Assembly: GCA_005883625.1 (NCBI GenBank)
Contig: VBDU01000070.1
Span: forward strand, 1 to 64,000
Origin: Chloroflexota bacterium
Lineage (GTDB): Bacteria > Chloroflexota > Limnocylindria > P2-11E
Length of the DNA: 64,000 bases
Direction of reading: 5' to 3'
In this document: positions 27,244 to 35,880 of the stretch, one piece after another
How positions within the stretch are numbered: the stretch's first letter is position 1
Layout: every line of letters starts with the position of its first letter
Made by a program: the position numbers and the translations under genes
The notes under the pieces: model-generated
The model's database searches: none
The model's input: only the letters and a program-made list of their open reading frames with translations
What the model was told of the DNA's origin: nothing

Positions 27244-28448
27244 GCGACGGCGCTCCCGCTCTGGTGGAAGAGCTCCTCGATGGGGGCGCCGGTGGCGAGG
27301 TGCGCGACCGGGATGCCGGCGACGGCGAGCTCGCCGAGGATGGCGTGACGGCGCGCGCGATCGCGCTCGTCGATGTCGACCGGCGGGCTGACGACGACGG
27401 CCTGGGTCGCGATCGAGGTCTCGCGCAGCGTGCTCGCCGGGCGCACCCAGGCGCGGTCGAGCGACGGCGTGATGAGCAGGCACGACGCGCCGCGACGCAG
27501 GCGCGGGAGCGTCTCGACGAGCGTTTCCGCGAGGCTCAGCGTGCCGCCGGCGTGGATGTCGGCGAGGTACTGCATGAGCTTGCCGTACTGCTTGTTGCCG
27601 CGGTCGGGGTGGAGCACGTCGGCGCGGTTGCCCGTCGTGATGAGGCCGACGTTGCGGTGCTCGCGAAGGGCCTTCGCGACGACCGAGGCCGCGACGGTCA
27701 CGCAGCGCTCCTCGCTCGAGTCCTCACCCTCGCCGCTGTGCCAGCGCTCGTCCAGGTCGAGGTACAGCCAGAGGTCGGCCGTCTTGTCGAGCTCGAACTC
27801 CTTCACGTGCAGCCTGCGATGGCGCACCGACGACGGCCAGTGGATGCGGTTCATCGCGTCGCCCGGCTGGTACTCGCGGATGCCCATGACCATCGACGTC
27901 GACTGGAGCGAGCGCTGGCCGGTGAGGACGTTGCCCTCGAGGAACGATCCCGGGAGCGTCCAGTAGGGCAGCGCGACCACGCGCGGGTACACCAGGAGGA
28001 GCGCCTCGGCGGGGACCTCGGCGCGGGTCGCGTACAGCCCGAACGGATCGCCGCTCCGCAGCACGATCGGACCGAGGTGGAATCGGCCGCGCCGCAGCGC
28101 CTTCGCGAGGACCTTCCACTTGCGCGTCTTCTTTCCGCCGATGGAGAGCACGCGACCGGGGAGAGGCTCGGGCCAGTTCGAGCGCTCGAACACCTCGAGC
28201 CACATCTTGGCGAAGCGGTGCGAGTTCGTGAGCTCGTAGGTGAGCTCGATGGTGTCCCCGAGGTGCGCGTAGGTCTGGCCGATCGCGCGCTTCACGCTGA
28301 GACCCTCGAGGGTCATCTTCGAAAGGATCCACATCGCCGCGGCCACGAAGAGCACGAGGTAGCTCAGGTAGCTGAGCAGCTCGACACCCGTGGACAGCGC
28401 GACGCTGAAGAGGGCGATCCAGAGCACCACGAAGCGCCAGGGGCGCAT
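27240..28448 (-). CDS. DUF58 domain membrane-anchored protein
   Basis: 402 residues. Two membrane helices at the N-terminus (about residues 5-45) are followed by a beta-rich region with GRFHLGPIVLRSGDPFGLY and the DUF58 signature GIREYQPGDAMNRIHWPSSVRHRRLHVKEFE near residue 190, then a von Willebrand A-like domain containing DLWLYLDLDE. It is the usual partner of MoxR ATPases. ATG start, 3 bases after the moxR stop. Confidence 0.93.
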   Translation of the reverse strand: MRPWRFVVLWIALFSVALSTGVELLSYLSYLVLFVAAAMWILSKMTLEGLSVKRAIGQTYAHLGDTIELTYELTNSHRFAKMWLEVFERSNWPEPLPGRVLSIGGKKTRKWKVLAKALRRGRFHLGPIVLRSGDPFGLYATRAEVPAEALLLVYPRVVALPYWTLPGSFLEGNVLTGQRSLQSTSMVMGIREYQPGDAMNRIHWPSSVRHRRLHVKEFELDKTADLWLYLDLDERWHSGEGEDSSEERCVTVAASVVAKALREHRNVGLITTGNRADVLHPDRGNKQYGKLMQYLADIHAGGTLSLAETLVETLPRLRRGASCLLITPSLDRAWVRPASTLRETSIATQAVVVSPPVDIDERDRARRHAILGELAVAGIPVAHLATGAPIEELFHQSGSAVA

Positions 28449-28451
28449 CGC

Positions 28452-29411
28452 TCAGGCCCGGACGGACTGCGGCGCGGCCTCCACCGGCACGCTCGCGAGG
28501 ATCTCCGCGACCACGGTCGTGGCGGCGAGGTCCTTGAGGCGAGCCTGCGGCTGGAGGATGAGCCGGTGCGAGAGCGTGGGCGCGGCGAGCGCCTTCACGT
28601 CGTCGGGGAGGACGTAGTCGCGGCCGTTCATCGCGGCGTAGGCCTGCGCCGCTCGCGAGAGCGCCAGCGAGCCGCGCGGCGAAGCGCCGAGGTAGACGTC
28701 GGGGTGCGAGCGTGTCGCGGTGACGATGTCGACGACGTAGGCCTTGACCGAATCGGCGATGTGTATCTCGCGCACCTGCGCCTGCGCCTGCAGGAGCTCG
28801 TCGGCGCTCATGACCTGCTCGATCGTCTCGAGCGGATGGACGATGCGCTGCGCGTCGAGGATCGCGATCTCCTCGCGCTCCTTCGGGTAGCCGAGCTGGA
28901 TCCGCATGAAGAAGCGGTCGAGCTGTGCCTCGGGCAGCGGGAAGGTGCCCTCGTACTCGATCGGGTTCTGCGTCGCCATGACGAGGAACGGATCCGGCAG
29001 CTGATAGGTCGTGCCGTCGACGGTGACCTGGTGCTCCTCCATGGACTCGAGCAGGGCGGACTGGGTCTTGGGCGTCGCGCGGTTGATCTCGTCGGCGAGG
29101 ACGATCTGCGTCATGACCGGGCCCGGGCGGAACTCGAACGCGCTCGTGCGCTGGTTGAAGATGGAGACGCCGGTGACGTCTGACGGCAGCAGGTCCGGCG
29201 TGAACTGGATGCGCCGGAACGAGCAGCCGAGCGAGCGGGCGAGGGCCTTCGCGAGGACCGTCTTCCCGGTGCCGGGGACGTCCTCCACGAGGATGTGCCC
29301 GCGGCAGATGAGCGCCACGAGCGCCAGCTCGATCTCGTGGTGCTTGCCGAAAATGACGCGCTCGACATTCGCGACGACGCCGGAGACGCGCCCGGCGAGT
29401 GCCCTATCCAA
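28452..29411 (-). CDS. MoxR-family AAA ATPase
   Basis: 319 residues. Walker [13 protein letters not shown] near residue 46, Walker [24 protein letters not shown], the sensor region [24 protein letters not shown] and the C-terminal lid are typical. MoxR ATPases act as chaperones for metal or vWA-domain proteins, here probably the DUF58 protein. TTG start (29409-29411); no better start lies nearby. The leader upstream contains the second structured repeat. Confidence 0.94.
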   Translation of the reverse strand: MDRALAGRVSGVVANVERVIFGKHHEIELALVALICRGHILVEDVPGTGKTVLAKALARSLGCSFRRIQFTPDLLPSDVTGVSIFNQRTSAFEFRPGPVMTQIVLADEINRATPKTQSALLESMEEHQVTVDGTTYQLPDPFLVMATQNPIEYEGTFPLPEAQLDRFFMRIQLGYPKEREEIAILDAQRIVHPLETIEQVMSADELLQAQAQVREIHIADSVKAYVVDIVTATRSHPDVYLGASPRGSLALSRAAQAYAAMNGRDYVLPDDVKALAAPTLSHRLILQPQARLKDLAATTVVAEILASVPVEAAPQSVRA

Positions 29412-29544
29412 ATACCGTTACCTGCCCCTCTAACGAGGTCCCGACCGACCAAGTATGGCTGCAACCATGAGAACGCCGCACGCGGCGCCGCGGTTCATAT
29501 ACGCGCCTGCCACACTCCTAGTTCCGTGGGCCCGGTCCGCGCGC
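29412..29544. other. Leader region upstream of moxR
   Basis: Together with the repeat at 29545-29690 this forms a 303-base gap between the PBP and moxR genes. I see no open frame with coding character here, no strong promoter and no terminator; a TTGCAG sequence on the minus strand near 29455 is a weak -35 candidate. Confidence 0.35.
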
Positions 29545-29690
29545 GGGCGGGTCCTGTCCCGGTCTCGGCGGGTCTCTCGCTCGTCGCACCCTCCCCGTCC
29601 CTGGACAGGTCCGTCGGCCACGACCGTCCGGGACGGGTCCCCGGGGAACCCGCGACTCGCGAGAGACCCCCCTCGCCGTGCCACCCGCCC
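29545..29690. repeat. Structured 145-bp repeat element, copy 2
   Basis: Nearly identical to 13960-14104 along its length. The outer arms are GGGCGGGT (29545-29552) and ACCCGCCC (29683-29690), where copy 1 has GCGCGGGT and ACCCGCGC; the C-to-G change on one side is matched on the other. The inner arms GGGTCTCTCGC (29570-29580) and GCGAGAGACCC (29659-29669) and the central CCGTCCGGGACGG are conserved. It lies 24 bases after the PBP stop. Confidence 0.75.
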
Positions 29691-29714
29691 GCGCGTTCCC
29701 GCTCTCCCCTCGGA

Positions 29715-31157
29715 CTACTTGTTGAGAGCGGCTCGCATGACCGCGGCGCCGAGCGGCGCCGCCGTGACGCCACCCTCTGGAGTGTTCTCGACGATCACAG
29801 CAACGACGACCGTCGGCTGCTCGGCGGGCGCGAACCCGATGAACCAGCCGTGGGGTGCGGAGCCGGGCACGTTCTCGGCGGTGCCGGTCTTTCCGGCGAC
29901 GTGGACATTCGGGATCTTCGCCCCGAAGGCGAAGGCGCCTGGGCCCTCGACCGCGCCAACGAGCATCGCGGTGAGCGCGCGGGCGGTGTCCGGGCGGATC
30001 ACCTGGCCGATCGGGCCGGGCGCGATCTCACGGATGACGTGGCCCTGGTTGTCGCGGACCGAGGTCGCGTAGTGCGGGGTCGGCATGACGCCGCCGTTCG
30101 CGATCGTCGCGTAGATGAGCGCCATCTGCAGCGGCGACACGAGGAGCTCGCCCTGGCCGTAGGACGTGTCGGCGAGGAGCGTCGGACGGTCGATGCTGCC
30201 CTCGCTCGCGAGCTGTCCCTTCGCCGCGGCGAGATCGCACGCCGGCGCGCCGCCGACGCCGAACCGCTTCGCGTAGTCGGCGAGCTTGGCGGCGCCGATG
30301 CGCAGGCCGACCTGCGCGAAGTAGATGTTCTCCGACAGCCGGAAGCCGTCCGGCATGCTGAAGTCGCCGTGCGCGTGCGAGGCGGAGCGGACGAAGTAGG
30401 TGCCCCAGGACTTGTCCGCCTGGTACGGATCGTCGACGCGGAGCTTCTGGTTCGGGTCGAATCCGGACTCGAGGGCCGCCGCGCCGGTGACCACCTTGAA
30501 CGTCGACCCCGGCGGGTAGAGTCCGGACGTGGCACGGTTGACGAGCGGCTTGTCCTGCGCCTTGGTCACCTGGTCCCACGCCGTCTGTTGCTTCGTCGCG
30601 TCGACGATCTCGTTCGCGTCGTACGTCGGCACGCTCACCGACGCGAGGATCACGCCCGTCCGCGGGTCGAGGGCGACGATCGCGCCGCGGCGTCCGCCGA
30701 GCGCATCGGCCGCTGCCTTCTGCACCTTCTCGTCGATGCCGAGCACGACGGCGCCGGGGGGCAGCCGCTCGCGCAGGTACCGCGCCCGCCATGCCGACGC
30801 AGGATCGGCCGCGTCCTGGCCGATCAGCGAATCGGCGTACGCCGCTTCGACGCCCGAGAGCCCGAACTGGAACGAGGCGTACCCGGTCACCTGCGCGAGC
30901 GTTCGGTCCTTGTAGGTCCGCTTGAACCCGTCGGGCGTCGGCACGCTGTCCGCGAGCACGGCGTTGTTGCGGTCGACGATCTGCCCGCGCGGGCGGTCGC
31001 GGCTCGCGGCGATGAGACGCGGGTTGAACGGGTCCTGGGCGAGCGATTCGGACGCGAACATCGTCCAGTAAGCCACCCCGACCGAGGCGACGAGGAAGGC
31101 GACGGCGAGCGCGAGGGTGAGCGCGCGGATGTTCGTCGCGACCGGACGCACCATCAC
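29715..31157 (-). CDS. Class B penicillin-binding protein (PbpA/FtsI-like transpeptidase)
   Basis: 480 residues. One membrane anchor near residues 10-30, a short N-terminal module with RPRGQIVDRNNAVLADS, then the transpeptidase domain with SxxK in PPGSTFKVV near residue 223, SEN in FRLSENIYF and KTG in VAGKTGTAEN. This is the length of actinobacterial PbpA. It cross-links peptidoglycan and works with the SEDS protein upstream. The GTG start overlaps the ftsW/rodA stop as GTGA and is followed directly by an ATG. Confidence 0.95.
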   Translation of the reverse strand: MMVRPVATNIRALTLALAVAFLVASVGVAYWTMFASESLAQDPFNPRLIAASRDRPRGQIVDRNNAVLADSVPTPDGFKRTYKDRTLAQVTGYASFQFGLSGVEAAYADSLIGQDAADPASAWRARYLRERLPPGAVVLGIDEKVQKAAADALGGRRGAIVALDPRTGVILASVSVPTYDANEIVDATKQQTAWDQVTKAQDKPLVNRATSGLYPPGSTFKVVTGAAALESGFDPNQKLRVDDPYQADKSWGTYFVRSASHAHGDFSMPDGFRLSENIYFAQVGLRIGAAKLADYAKRFGVGGAPACDLAAAKGQLASEGSIDRPTLLADTSYGQGELLVSPLQMALIYATIANGGVMPTPHYATSVRDNQGHVIREIAPGPIGQVIRPDTARALTAMLVGAVEGPGAFAFGAKIPNVHVAGKTGTAENVPGSAPHGWFIGFAPAEQPTVVVAVIVENTPEGGVTAAPLGAAVMRAALNK

Positions 31158-32536
31158 GTCCCTCGGATCCGCGCGGAGGCGTCGCTCACGCGCATGAGGA
31201 GCGCTACGAGCATCCAGTTCGTCACGAGCGACGAGCCGCCGTAGGCCACGAACGGGAGGGTGATGCCGGTGAGCGGGATGAGCCGCGCGTTGCCGCCGAC
31301 GATGACCAGCGTCTGCAGCGCCACGATGAACGACAGACCTGCGGCGAGGAGCTGGAGGAACGTCGTCGGCGCGCGCAGGGCAATGAGCATTCCGCGATAC
31401 ACGAAGAGCAGGTAGACGGCCAGCAGAGCGGCGGCGCCCAGGAAGCCGGTCTCCTCCGCGAATGCGTCGAACACGAAGTCACTCCAGACGACGGGGATCC
31501 TCTCGGGGAGGCCGTTGCCCAGGCCGGCGCCGATGAGCCCGCCGTTCCCCAGGGCGAAGAGGCCCTGGACGAGCTGATAGCCCGCTCCGAAGCGCAGCTC
31601 GTCAGCGAACGGACGGATCCAGATGTCGACGCGCGCCGCGACGTGCGGGAACGCGTGATAGGCGACGAAGCCACCGCCGAGGAGCAGCGCGAGGCCAATG
31701 AGCGTGTAGAAGGCCTCGCCGGTCGCGAGATAGAGCATGGCGAGGAAGATGCCGAAGAAGAGAAGCGTCGCGCCAAGGTCCTTCTCGAAGACCATCACGA
31801 CCATCGCCATGCCCCACATCGCGATGATCGGGAGGAGGTACGGGATCGGCGGGACAGGGAAGCGACCGATCCGCCGCGGCGCCTGCGCCAGGACCTCGCG
31901 GTATTCCTCGAGGTAGCCGGCGAAGAAGATGACCAGGAGCAGCTTCACCGCTTCCCAGGGCTCGATGCTGCCGGGTCCGATCTTCACCCAGATCTTCGCG
32001 CCGTTGATCTCGCGGCCGATCCCCGGCAGGAGCGGCGCGACGAGCAGGACGAGCCCGAGAAAGGCCCAGGTCCACTTGAACCGCGCGAGCGTCGTGAGGT
32101 CGCGCGGGATGAGGATCGTCGCGACGAACGCGCCACCGGCGATGAGGGCCCACGAGAGCTGCTGGAGGAGCAGGTCCGACGCGAGCCGCTGGACGAGCAC
32201 CAGACCGATCGCGGTGAGCGCCGCGGCGAGCGGAAAGAGCAGCTGGTCGCCGCGGAAGCGGCGCAACACGAGAAAGACGTGCAACGCGAGGACGAGACCG
32301 AGGTAGATCGCCGGCACCACGATCACCGCCGGCCCGAACGCCGACGTTTCGGCGCCGACGACCGCGGCGAAGCCCGCGAGGGCGAGCAGCGCGACCCATA
32401 CGAGCAGCCCGAGCTCAGCGGTCCGACGTCGGGGGACTCCGCCCCCCGCGGTCCGGGGGGCTCCGCCCCCCGACGACCCCCCGCGCACCGCCCCCACGTG
32501 GAGGGCCGCGCGGGGCGCAGCCCCCCGCGATCTCAT
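31154..32536 (-). CDS. SEDS-family peptidoglycan polymerase (FtsW/RodA)
   Basis: 460 residues with about ten membrane helices. FEKDLGATLLFFG, the AGYQLVQGLFALGNGGLIGAGLGNG region and the C-terminal YGGSSLVTNWMLVALL are SEDS signatures. SEDS proteins polymerise glycan strands; pairing with a PbpA-type transpeptidase resembles the RodA-PbpA pair of Actinobacteria. ATG overlaps the fhaB stop as ATGA. The first 35 residues, ahead of the first helix, are encoded by several GC-rich palindromes and are probably unstructured; I keep this start because of the overlap. Confidence 0.93.
   Translation of the reverse strand: MRSRGAAPRAALHVGAVRGGSSGGGAPRTAGGGVPRRRTAELGLLVWVALLALAGFAAVVGAETSAFGPAVIVVPAIYLGLVLALHVFLVLRRFRGDQLLFPLAAALTAIGLVLVQRLASDLLLQQLSWALIAGGAFVATILIPRDLTTLARFKWTWAFLGLVLLVAPLLPGIGREINGAKIWVKIGPGSIEPWEAVKLLLVIFFAGYLEEYREVLAQAPRRIGRFPVPPIPYLLPIIAMWGMAMVVMVFEKDLGATLLFFGIFLAMLYLATGEAFYTLIGLALLLGGGFVAYHAFPHVAARVDIWIRPFADELRFGAGYQLVQGLFALGNGGLIGAGLGNGLPERIPVVWSDFVFDAFAEETGFLGAAALLAVYLLFVYRGMLIALRAPTTFLQLLAAGLSFIVALQTLVIVGGNARLIPLTGITLPFVAYGGSSLVTNWMLVALLMRVSDASARIRGT
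32431..32525. repeat. Cluster of GC-rich palindromes at the ftsW/rodA 5' end
   Basis: Two tandem copies of GGGGG(A/C)TCCGCCCCCC (32431-32447 and 32455-32472), then a related GCGGGGCGCAGCCCCCCGC near 32506-32525. The cluster encodes the N-terminal extension of the SEDS protein. Confidence 0.7.
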
Positions 32537-32973
32537 GCTTGCTCCAGCCTGAGCGCGACGCGGCCGACCGCGAGCTCGTCGCCGTACTGGAGGCGCTCGC
32601 GCGAGCGTATCGACTCGCCGTTCACGAGCGTGCCGTTCGTGCTGCCGGAATCTTCGACCCACCACTCGCCGTCGGCGAACTCGAGGAGCGCGTGCCGCGC
32701 TGACGCGGCCTCGTCGTTGAGGACGACGTCGTTGCCGGCGTCGCGGCCGATCGAGTTCACCGCGCGGAGCGGCATCCGCTCGCCCACGCGCGGGGCGCCC
32801 CGGACGCTGCGCTGCACGACGAGGAACGCGATGCCGGCCGGCCGCGCCGCGACCGCCTGTTCCGCGGCGAGCGAGCGCTGGAGCGCGCTGAAGGCACGGA
32901 CCAGAAAGAGATACAGGAGCACGAGGAACGCGATGCGCACCGCCCAGAGCAGGACCGCGAACGTGATCTCCAC
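32533..32973 (-). CDS. FHA-domain protein with N-terminal membrane anchor (FhaB-like)
   Basis: 146 residues. A membrane helix (LLWAVRIAFLVLLYLFLVRAF) at residues 8-28 is followed by a forkhead-associated domain: IGRDAGNDVVLNDEAASARHALLEFADGEWWVEDSGSTNGTLVNG. FHA domains bind phosphothreonine; in Actinobacteria FhaB links PknB to cell-wall enzymes. GTG start directly after the fhaA stop (TAAGTG), overlapping ftsW as ATGA. Confidence 0.93.
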   Translation of the reverse strand: MEITFAVLLWAVRIAFLVLLYLFLVRAFSALQRSLAAEQAVAARPAGIAFLVVQRSVRGAPRVGERMPLRAVNSIGRDAGNDVVLNDEAASARHALLEFADGEWWVEDSGSTNGTLVNGESIRSRERLQYGDELAVGRVALRLEQA

Positions 32974-33729
32974 TTATTCCGCGGTTCTGAAAACGAGCTC
33001 GACGCCGCCGACGTTGATGCGGTCGCGGTCCGAGAGCACGACCTCGGCGACGCGCCGGCCGTTCACGAAGGTGCCGTTCGTGCTCTGCAGGTCGTACAGC
33101 GTGTAGCGGCCGAGCCGCAAGCGGATCTCGGCGTGCTTGCGCGAAACGCGGCGGTCGTCGACCACGATGTCGTTCTGCGGATCGCGTCCGATGGCGAGCG
33201 GCTCGGGCCCGAGCGGGAGCTCGCGCCGCTCTTCGCCTTCGCGGACCTGGACGGTCGCCTTGGGCGCGCGAGGCCGCTCGCGCAGCAGCGCCTCGCGGTC
33301 GAGCACCATCGTGTGTCCGGCCTCGACCGCGCCGAGCGCCTTCGGGTCAGGCGTGACCTCCTCGCCCGTGGCGTCGACGAGCGCGCACGAGACGCGCATG
33401 TCGCCGGGCGCGAGGTCTTCGTCGCGCTCGATCTCGACGTTCGGGAACGCGAGGAGCGTGTAGTTCCGGTCGCGCGCGGCGCCGAGCACGCCCTCGGCGA
33501 GGTCCTGCTCGAGGCTGCGGCGGTACTGCTCGAACCCGGCGTAGTCCACGGCCGAGAGCGAGACGACGAACGAGTTCGGCACGAAGGTCTTGCTGAGCGA
33601 GACCGTCTGGTGGGACTCCATCGCTCGGATGAGGCGCTTGGCGATCTGGACCGGCTGGAGCTTCGCGCGGAAGAGCCGGGCGCTCCAGCCCTCGATCATC
33701 CGGCTCGCGAACGCCTCAAGCCGCTCCAC
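32974..33729 (-). CDS. DUF3662 and FHA-domain protein (FhaA-like)
   Basis: 251 residues. The first 130 form the DUF3662 domain (FASRMIEGWSARLFRAKLQPVQIAKRLIRAMESHQTVS), and the C-terminal 90 an FHA domain with IGRDPQNDIVVDDRRVSRKHAEIRL and DLQSTNGTFVNGRRV. In Actinobacteria FhaA binds the phosphorylated pseudokinase MviN. GTG start (33727-33729) inside the end of brkB. No kinase or phosphatase gene is present in the cluster. Confidence 0.93.
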   Translation of the reverse strand: MERLEAFASRMIEGWSARLFRAKLQPVQIAKRLIRAMESHQTVSLSKTFVPNSFVVSLSAVDYAGFEQYRRSLEQDLAEGVLGAARDRNYTLLAFPNVEIERDEDLAPGDMRVSCALVDATGEEVTPDPKALGAVEAGHTMVLDREALLRERPRAPKATVQVREGEERRELPLGPEPLAIGRDPQNDIVVDDRRVSRKHAEIRLRLGRYTLYDLQSTNGTFVNGRRVAEVVLSDRDRINVGGVELVFRTAE

Positions 33730-34534
33730 GCGTCTTCACGACCTCCGCGCCGATGAGGATGATGACGGCCGTCACGTAGATCCACGTCAGCAGGCCGGCG
33801 GCGAACGCGAGCGGTCCGTACACGGCAAAGACCTCGAGCGCACGGGTGAAAAAGGCGAACGCCAGCTTGGCGACCTCCCATAGCACGGCGGATACCAGCG
33901 CCGCCTGTACGGCGAGGCGCCGCGGAGGTCGCCGCCGCGGGACGGTCCGGTAGACGAGATAGAAGAAGGCGTAGCCGACGAGGGCGCCCAGAATTGGGGA
34001 GCCGACCTGGAGGGCGAGCCGCACCTGCGCGCGGAAGCCCGCCGCCGCGAGCGCGCCGGACAGCAGCTGCGCACCGTAGGACACCGCGAACGAGACCACC
34101 GCGAGGCCGGCGAGCGCCGCGATGAAGAGACCCGCTTCGAGGCGGCTTCGTATGAAGGGCCGCCCGCTCTCGCGCCCGAGGACCGCCGCGAGCGCGGAGT
34201 CGAGCGCGCTCTGGATCGCGATGACCGAAAAGAGCGTGCCGACGAGCCCGAGGCCGAGGGATACTGCCCGGCCGTCCACGAGCTCGCGCGCGATCCGGGT
34301 CTCCTGCGCGCTCGCCGACGGGTAGATCTCGCGAATGAGCTCCACGAGCTCGCGCTGCGCCCGGTCCGAGCCGTACACGAAGCCGAGGATGCCGACGAGA
34401 AGCGCGAGCAGCGGGACGAGCGCGAAGAAGACCTGGTAGGCGATCGCGCCGGCGAGGAACGCGCAGTCGTCGTTCCCGAAGGCCTGGGCGACGCGCCAGC
34501 TCCGCCGGCCTACCGCGGCTGACGTGGCTAGGAT
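33716..34534 (-). CDS. YihY/BrkB-family membrane protein, no canonical start codon
   Basis: About 272 residues if it starts at the ATC at 34532-34534; a CTA at 34529-34531, overlapping the fmdB TAG as CTAG, is the alternative. The conserved start GNDDCAFLAGAIAYQVFFALVPLLALLVG lies about 25 codons in, and no ATG, GTG, TTG or CTG precedes it without running far into fmdB. Six membrane helices, GLVGTLFSVIAIQSALDSALAAVLG and the late YGPLAFAAGLLTWIYVTAVIILIGAEV identify the family, whose role is unclear. It overlaps fhaA by 14 bases. Confidence 0.85.
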   Translation of the reverse strand: MLATSAAVGRRSWRVAQAFGNDDCAFLAGAIAYQVFFALVPLLALLVGILGFVYGSDRAQRELVELIREIYPSASAQETRIARELVDGRAVSLGLGLVGTLFSVIAIQSALDSALAAVLGRESGRPFIRSRLEAGLFIAALAGLAVVSFAVSYGAQLLSGALAAAGFRAQVRLALQVGSPILGALVGYAFFYLVYRTVPRRRPPRRLAVQAALVSAVLWEVAKLAFAFFTRALEVFAVYGPLAFAAGLLTWIYVTAVIILIGAEVVKTRGAA

Positions 34535-34854
34535 GCGGCCTCGCGTGTCGGGGGGCTCTGCCCCCCGGCCCCCGGCTTCTTTTCGCCCTTCTCCGGCTTC
34601 GTCGACGGCTTCGTCTCGCTCTTGGTCTCGGTCTTCGTCTCTTTCGTGTCCTTCGTCTCGCCCTCGCTCTTGCTCGCGGGACGGCTGTCCGTCTTGTACC
34701 AGCCCGAGCCCTTGAACACGATCGCCGACGGAACGATGAGGCGGCGTGGCTTCTTGCCGCAGTTGGGGCACTTCCCGAGCGGTTCGTCCTGGAATGACTG
34801 GACCGCGCTGAAGACGTGCCCGCAGTGATCGCATCGGTAGTCGTAGATCGGCAC
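34528..34854 (-). CDS. FmdB-type zinc ribbon protein
   Basis: 108 residues, GTG start. MPIYDYRCDHCGHVFSAVQSFQDEPLGKCPNCG is the FmdB/CxxC_CXXC_SSSS zinc ribbon with both CxxC pairs, followed by PRRLIVPSAIVFKGSGWYKTD. The C-terminal 50 residues are a Lys/Glu/Thr/Ser-rich tail, and residues about 93-102 are encoded by a GC-rich palindrome. FmdB-like proteins are putative regulators; the exact function is unknown. It heads the minus-strand envelope operon. Confidence 0.9.
   Translation of the reverse strand: MPIYDYRCDHCGHVFSAVQSFQDEPLGKCPNCGKKPRRLIVPSAIVFKGSGWYKTDSRPASKSEGETKDTKETKTETKSETKPSTKPEKGEKKPGAGGQSPPTREAAS
34549..34576. repeat. GC-rich palindrome at the 3' end of fmdB
   Basis: CGGGGGGCTCTGCCCCCCGG followed by CCCCCGG; it encodes a Gly/Ala/Pro stretch near the FmdB C-terminus. 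Confidence 0.65.
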
Positions 34855-34878
34855 CGCGAACGTATCATCGCAGAGCAG

Positions 34879-35880
34879 GTGGCGATCGAGGTGCTACGGG
34901 CGGGAGCTCCGCGCGCCGCGAGCCGGCGCCGCCGCATCGTCGACGAGCACGTCGCCGCGTATCTGTTCCTCCTCCCCGCGGCGGCCGTCATCCTCGTGTT
35001 CAAGATCTTTCCCGCGTTCTTCGCGTTCTATATCTCACTCTTCCGCTGGGACGTCATCCAGGGGCCGTTCCGCGGCATGGACAACTACCTCGACATCCTC
35101 GTCGCGAATCCGACACGGGCGGAGCAGTTCTGGCGCTCGCTCTCGACGACCGTCACGTACACGCTCCTCACCATCCCGCTCGAGATCGCCATCGCGATCG
35201 CTATCGCGTACCTGCTCTTCGGCAGAATGCGCGGCCGGGGCTTCTACCGGACGCTCTACTACCTCCCGTACGTCACCTCGACGATCGCCGCGGCGACCGC
35301 GTTCGAGTGGCTCTACCACCCGCAGTACGGACCGCTGAACGACCTCGTCGGGCTCGTCGGGGTCGGACGGCAGGACTGGCTCGGCGAGCCCGACGGTGTC
35401 TTCGCGATGATCGGGTCGGCGTTCGGCGCCGCGGTCCCCGCCATCGCCGCGGGCCCGAGCCTCGCCCTCGTCGCGGTATCGCTCATGTCGATCTGGCACT
35501 ACATCGGGTTCCAGGTCGTGATCTTCCTCGCGGGCCTCGGCGGCATCTCTCCCGAGTACTACGAGGCGGCGCGGCTGGACGGAGCGAGTGAGTGGCAGAT
35601 CTTCCGCAAGATCACGTTCCCTTTGCTCTCGCCGACCACCTTCTTCGTCTTCACGATCGCGACGATCGCCTCGCTACGGGTCTTCAACCAGATCTACGTC
35701 CTCACGAACGGCGGTCCTCTCGACACGACGCGCACGGTGACCATGCTCGTGTTCCGTACGTTCTTCCAGCAGACCCAGCTGGGGCTCGGCGCGGCGATGG
35801 CCTTCCTGCTCACCCTCATCATCCTGGCCTTCACGCTCGTGCAGTTCCGCGTGCTCGGCCGACGGGTCTTTTATGGCTAG
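34879..35880 (+). CDS. Sugar ABC transporter permease (MalF/UgpA type)
   Basis: 333 residues from the GTG at 34879; an ATG at 34816 would overlap the divergent fmdB gene, so I prefer the GTG. Six membrane helices are visible, and the EAA loop EYYEAARLDGASEWQIFRKITFPLLSPT near residue 235 contacts the ATPase. It forms the channel with the permease encoded next (8-base overlap). The import substrate is probably a sugar or glycerol-phosphate-type compound, judging from the family. Confidence 0.93.
   Translation: MAIEVLRAGAPRAASRRRRIVDEHVAAYLFLLPAAAVILVFKIFPAFFAFYISLFRWDVIQGPFRGMDNYLDILVANPTRAEQFWRSLSTTVTYTLLTIPLEIAIAIAIAYLLFGRMRGRGFYRTLYYLPYVTSTIAAATAFEWLYHPQYGPLNDLVGLVGVGRQDWLGEPDGVFAMIGSAFGAAVPAIAAGPSLALVAVSLMSIWHYIGFQVVIFLAGLGGISPEYYEAARLDGASEWQIFRKITFPLLSPTTFFVFTIATIASLRVFNQIYVLTNGGPLDTTRTVTMLVFRTFFQQTQLGLGAAMAFLLTLIILAFTLVQFRVLGRRVFYG

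Noticed and set aside
24919-27483. A longer reading of the transglutaminase gene starting at 27483.
   Set aside because: The extra 80 codons lie in another frame of the DUF58 gene; the ATG at 27243 gives the ATGA overlap seen elsewhere.
34816-34878. ATG at 34816 as start of the first sugar permease.
   Set aside because: It overlaps the divergent fmdB coding region; the GTG at 34879 gives a normal permease N-terminus.
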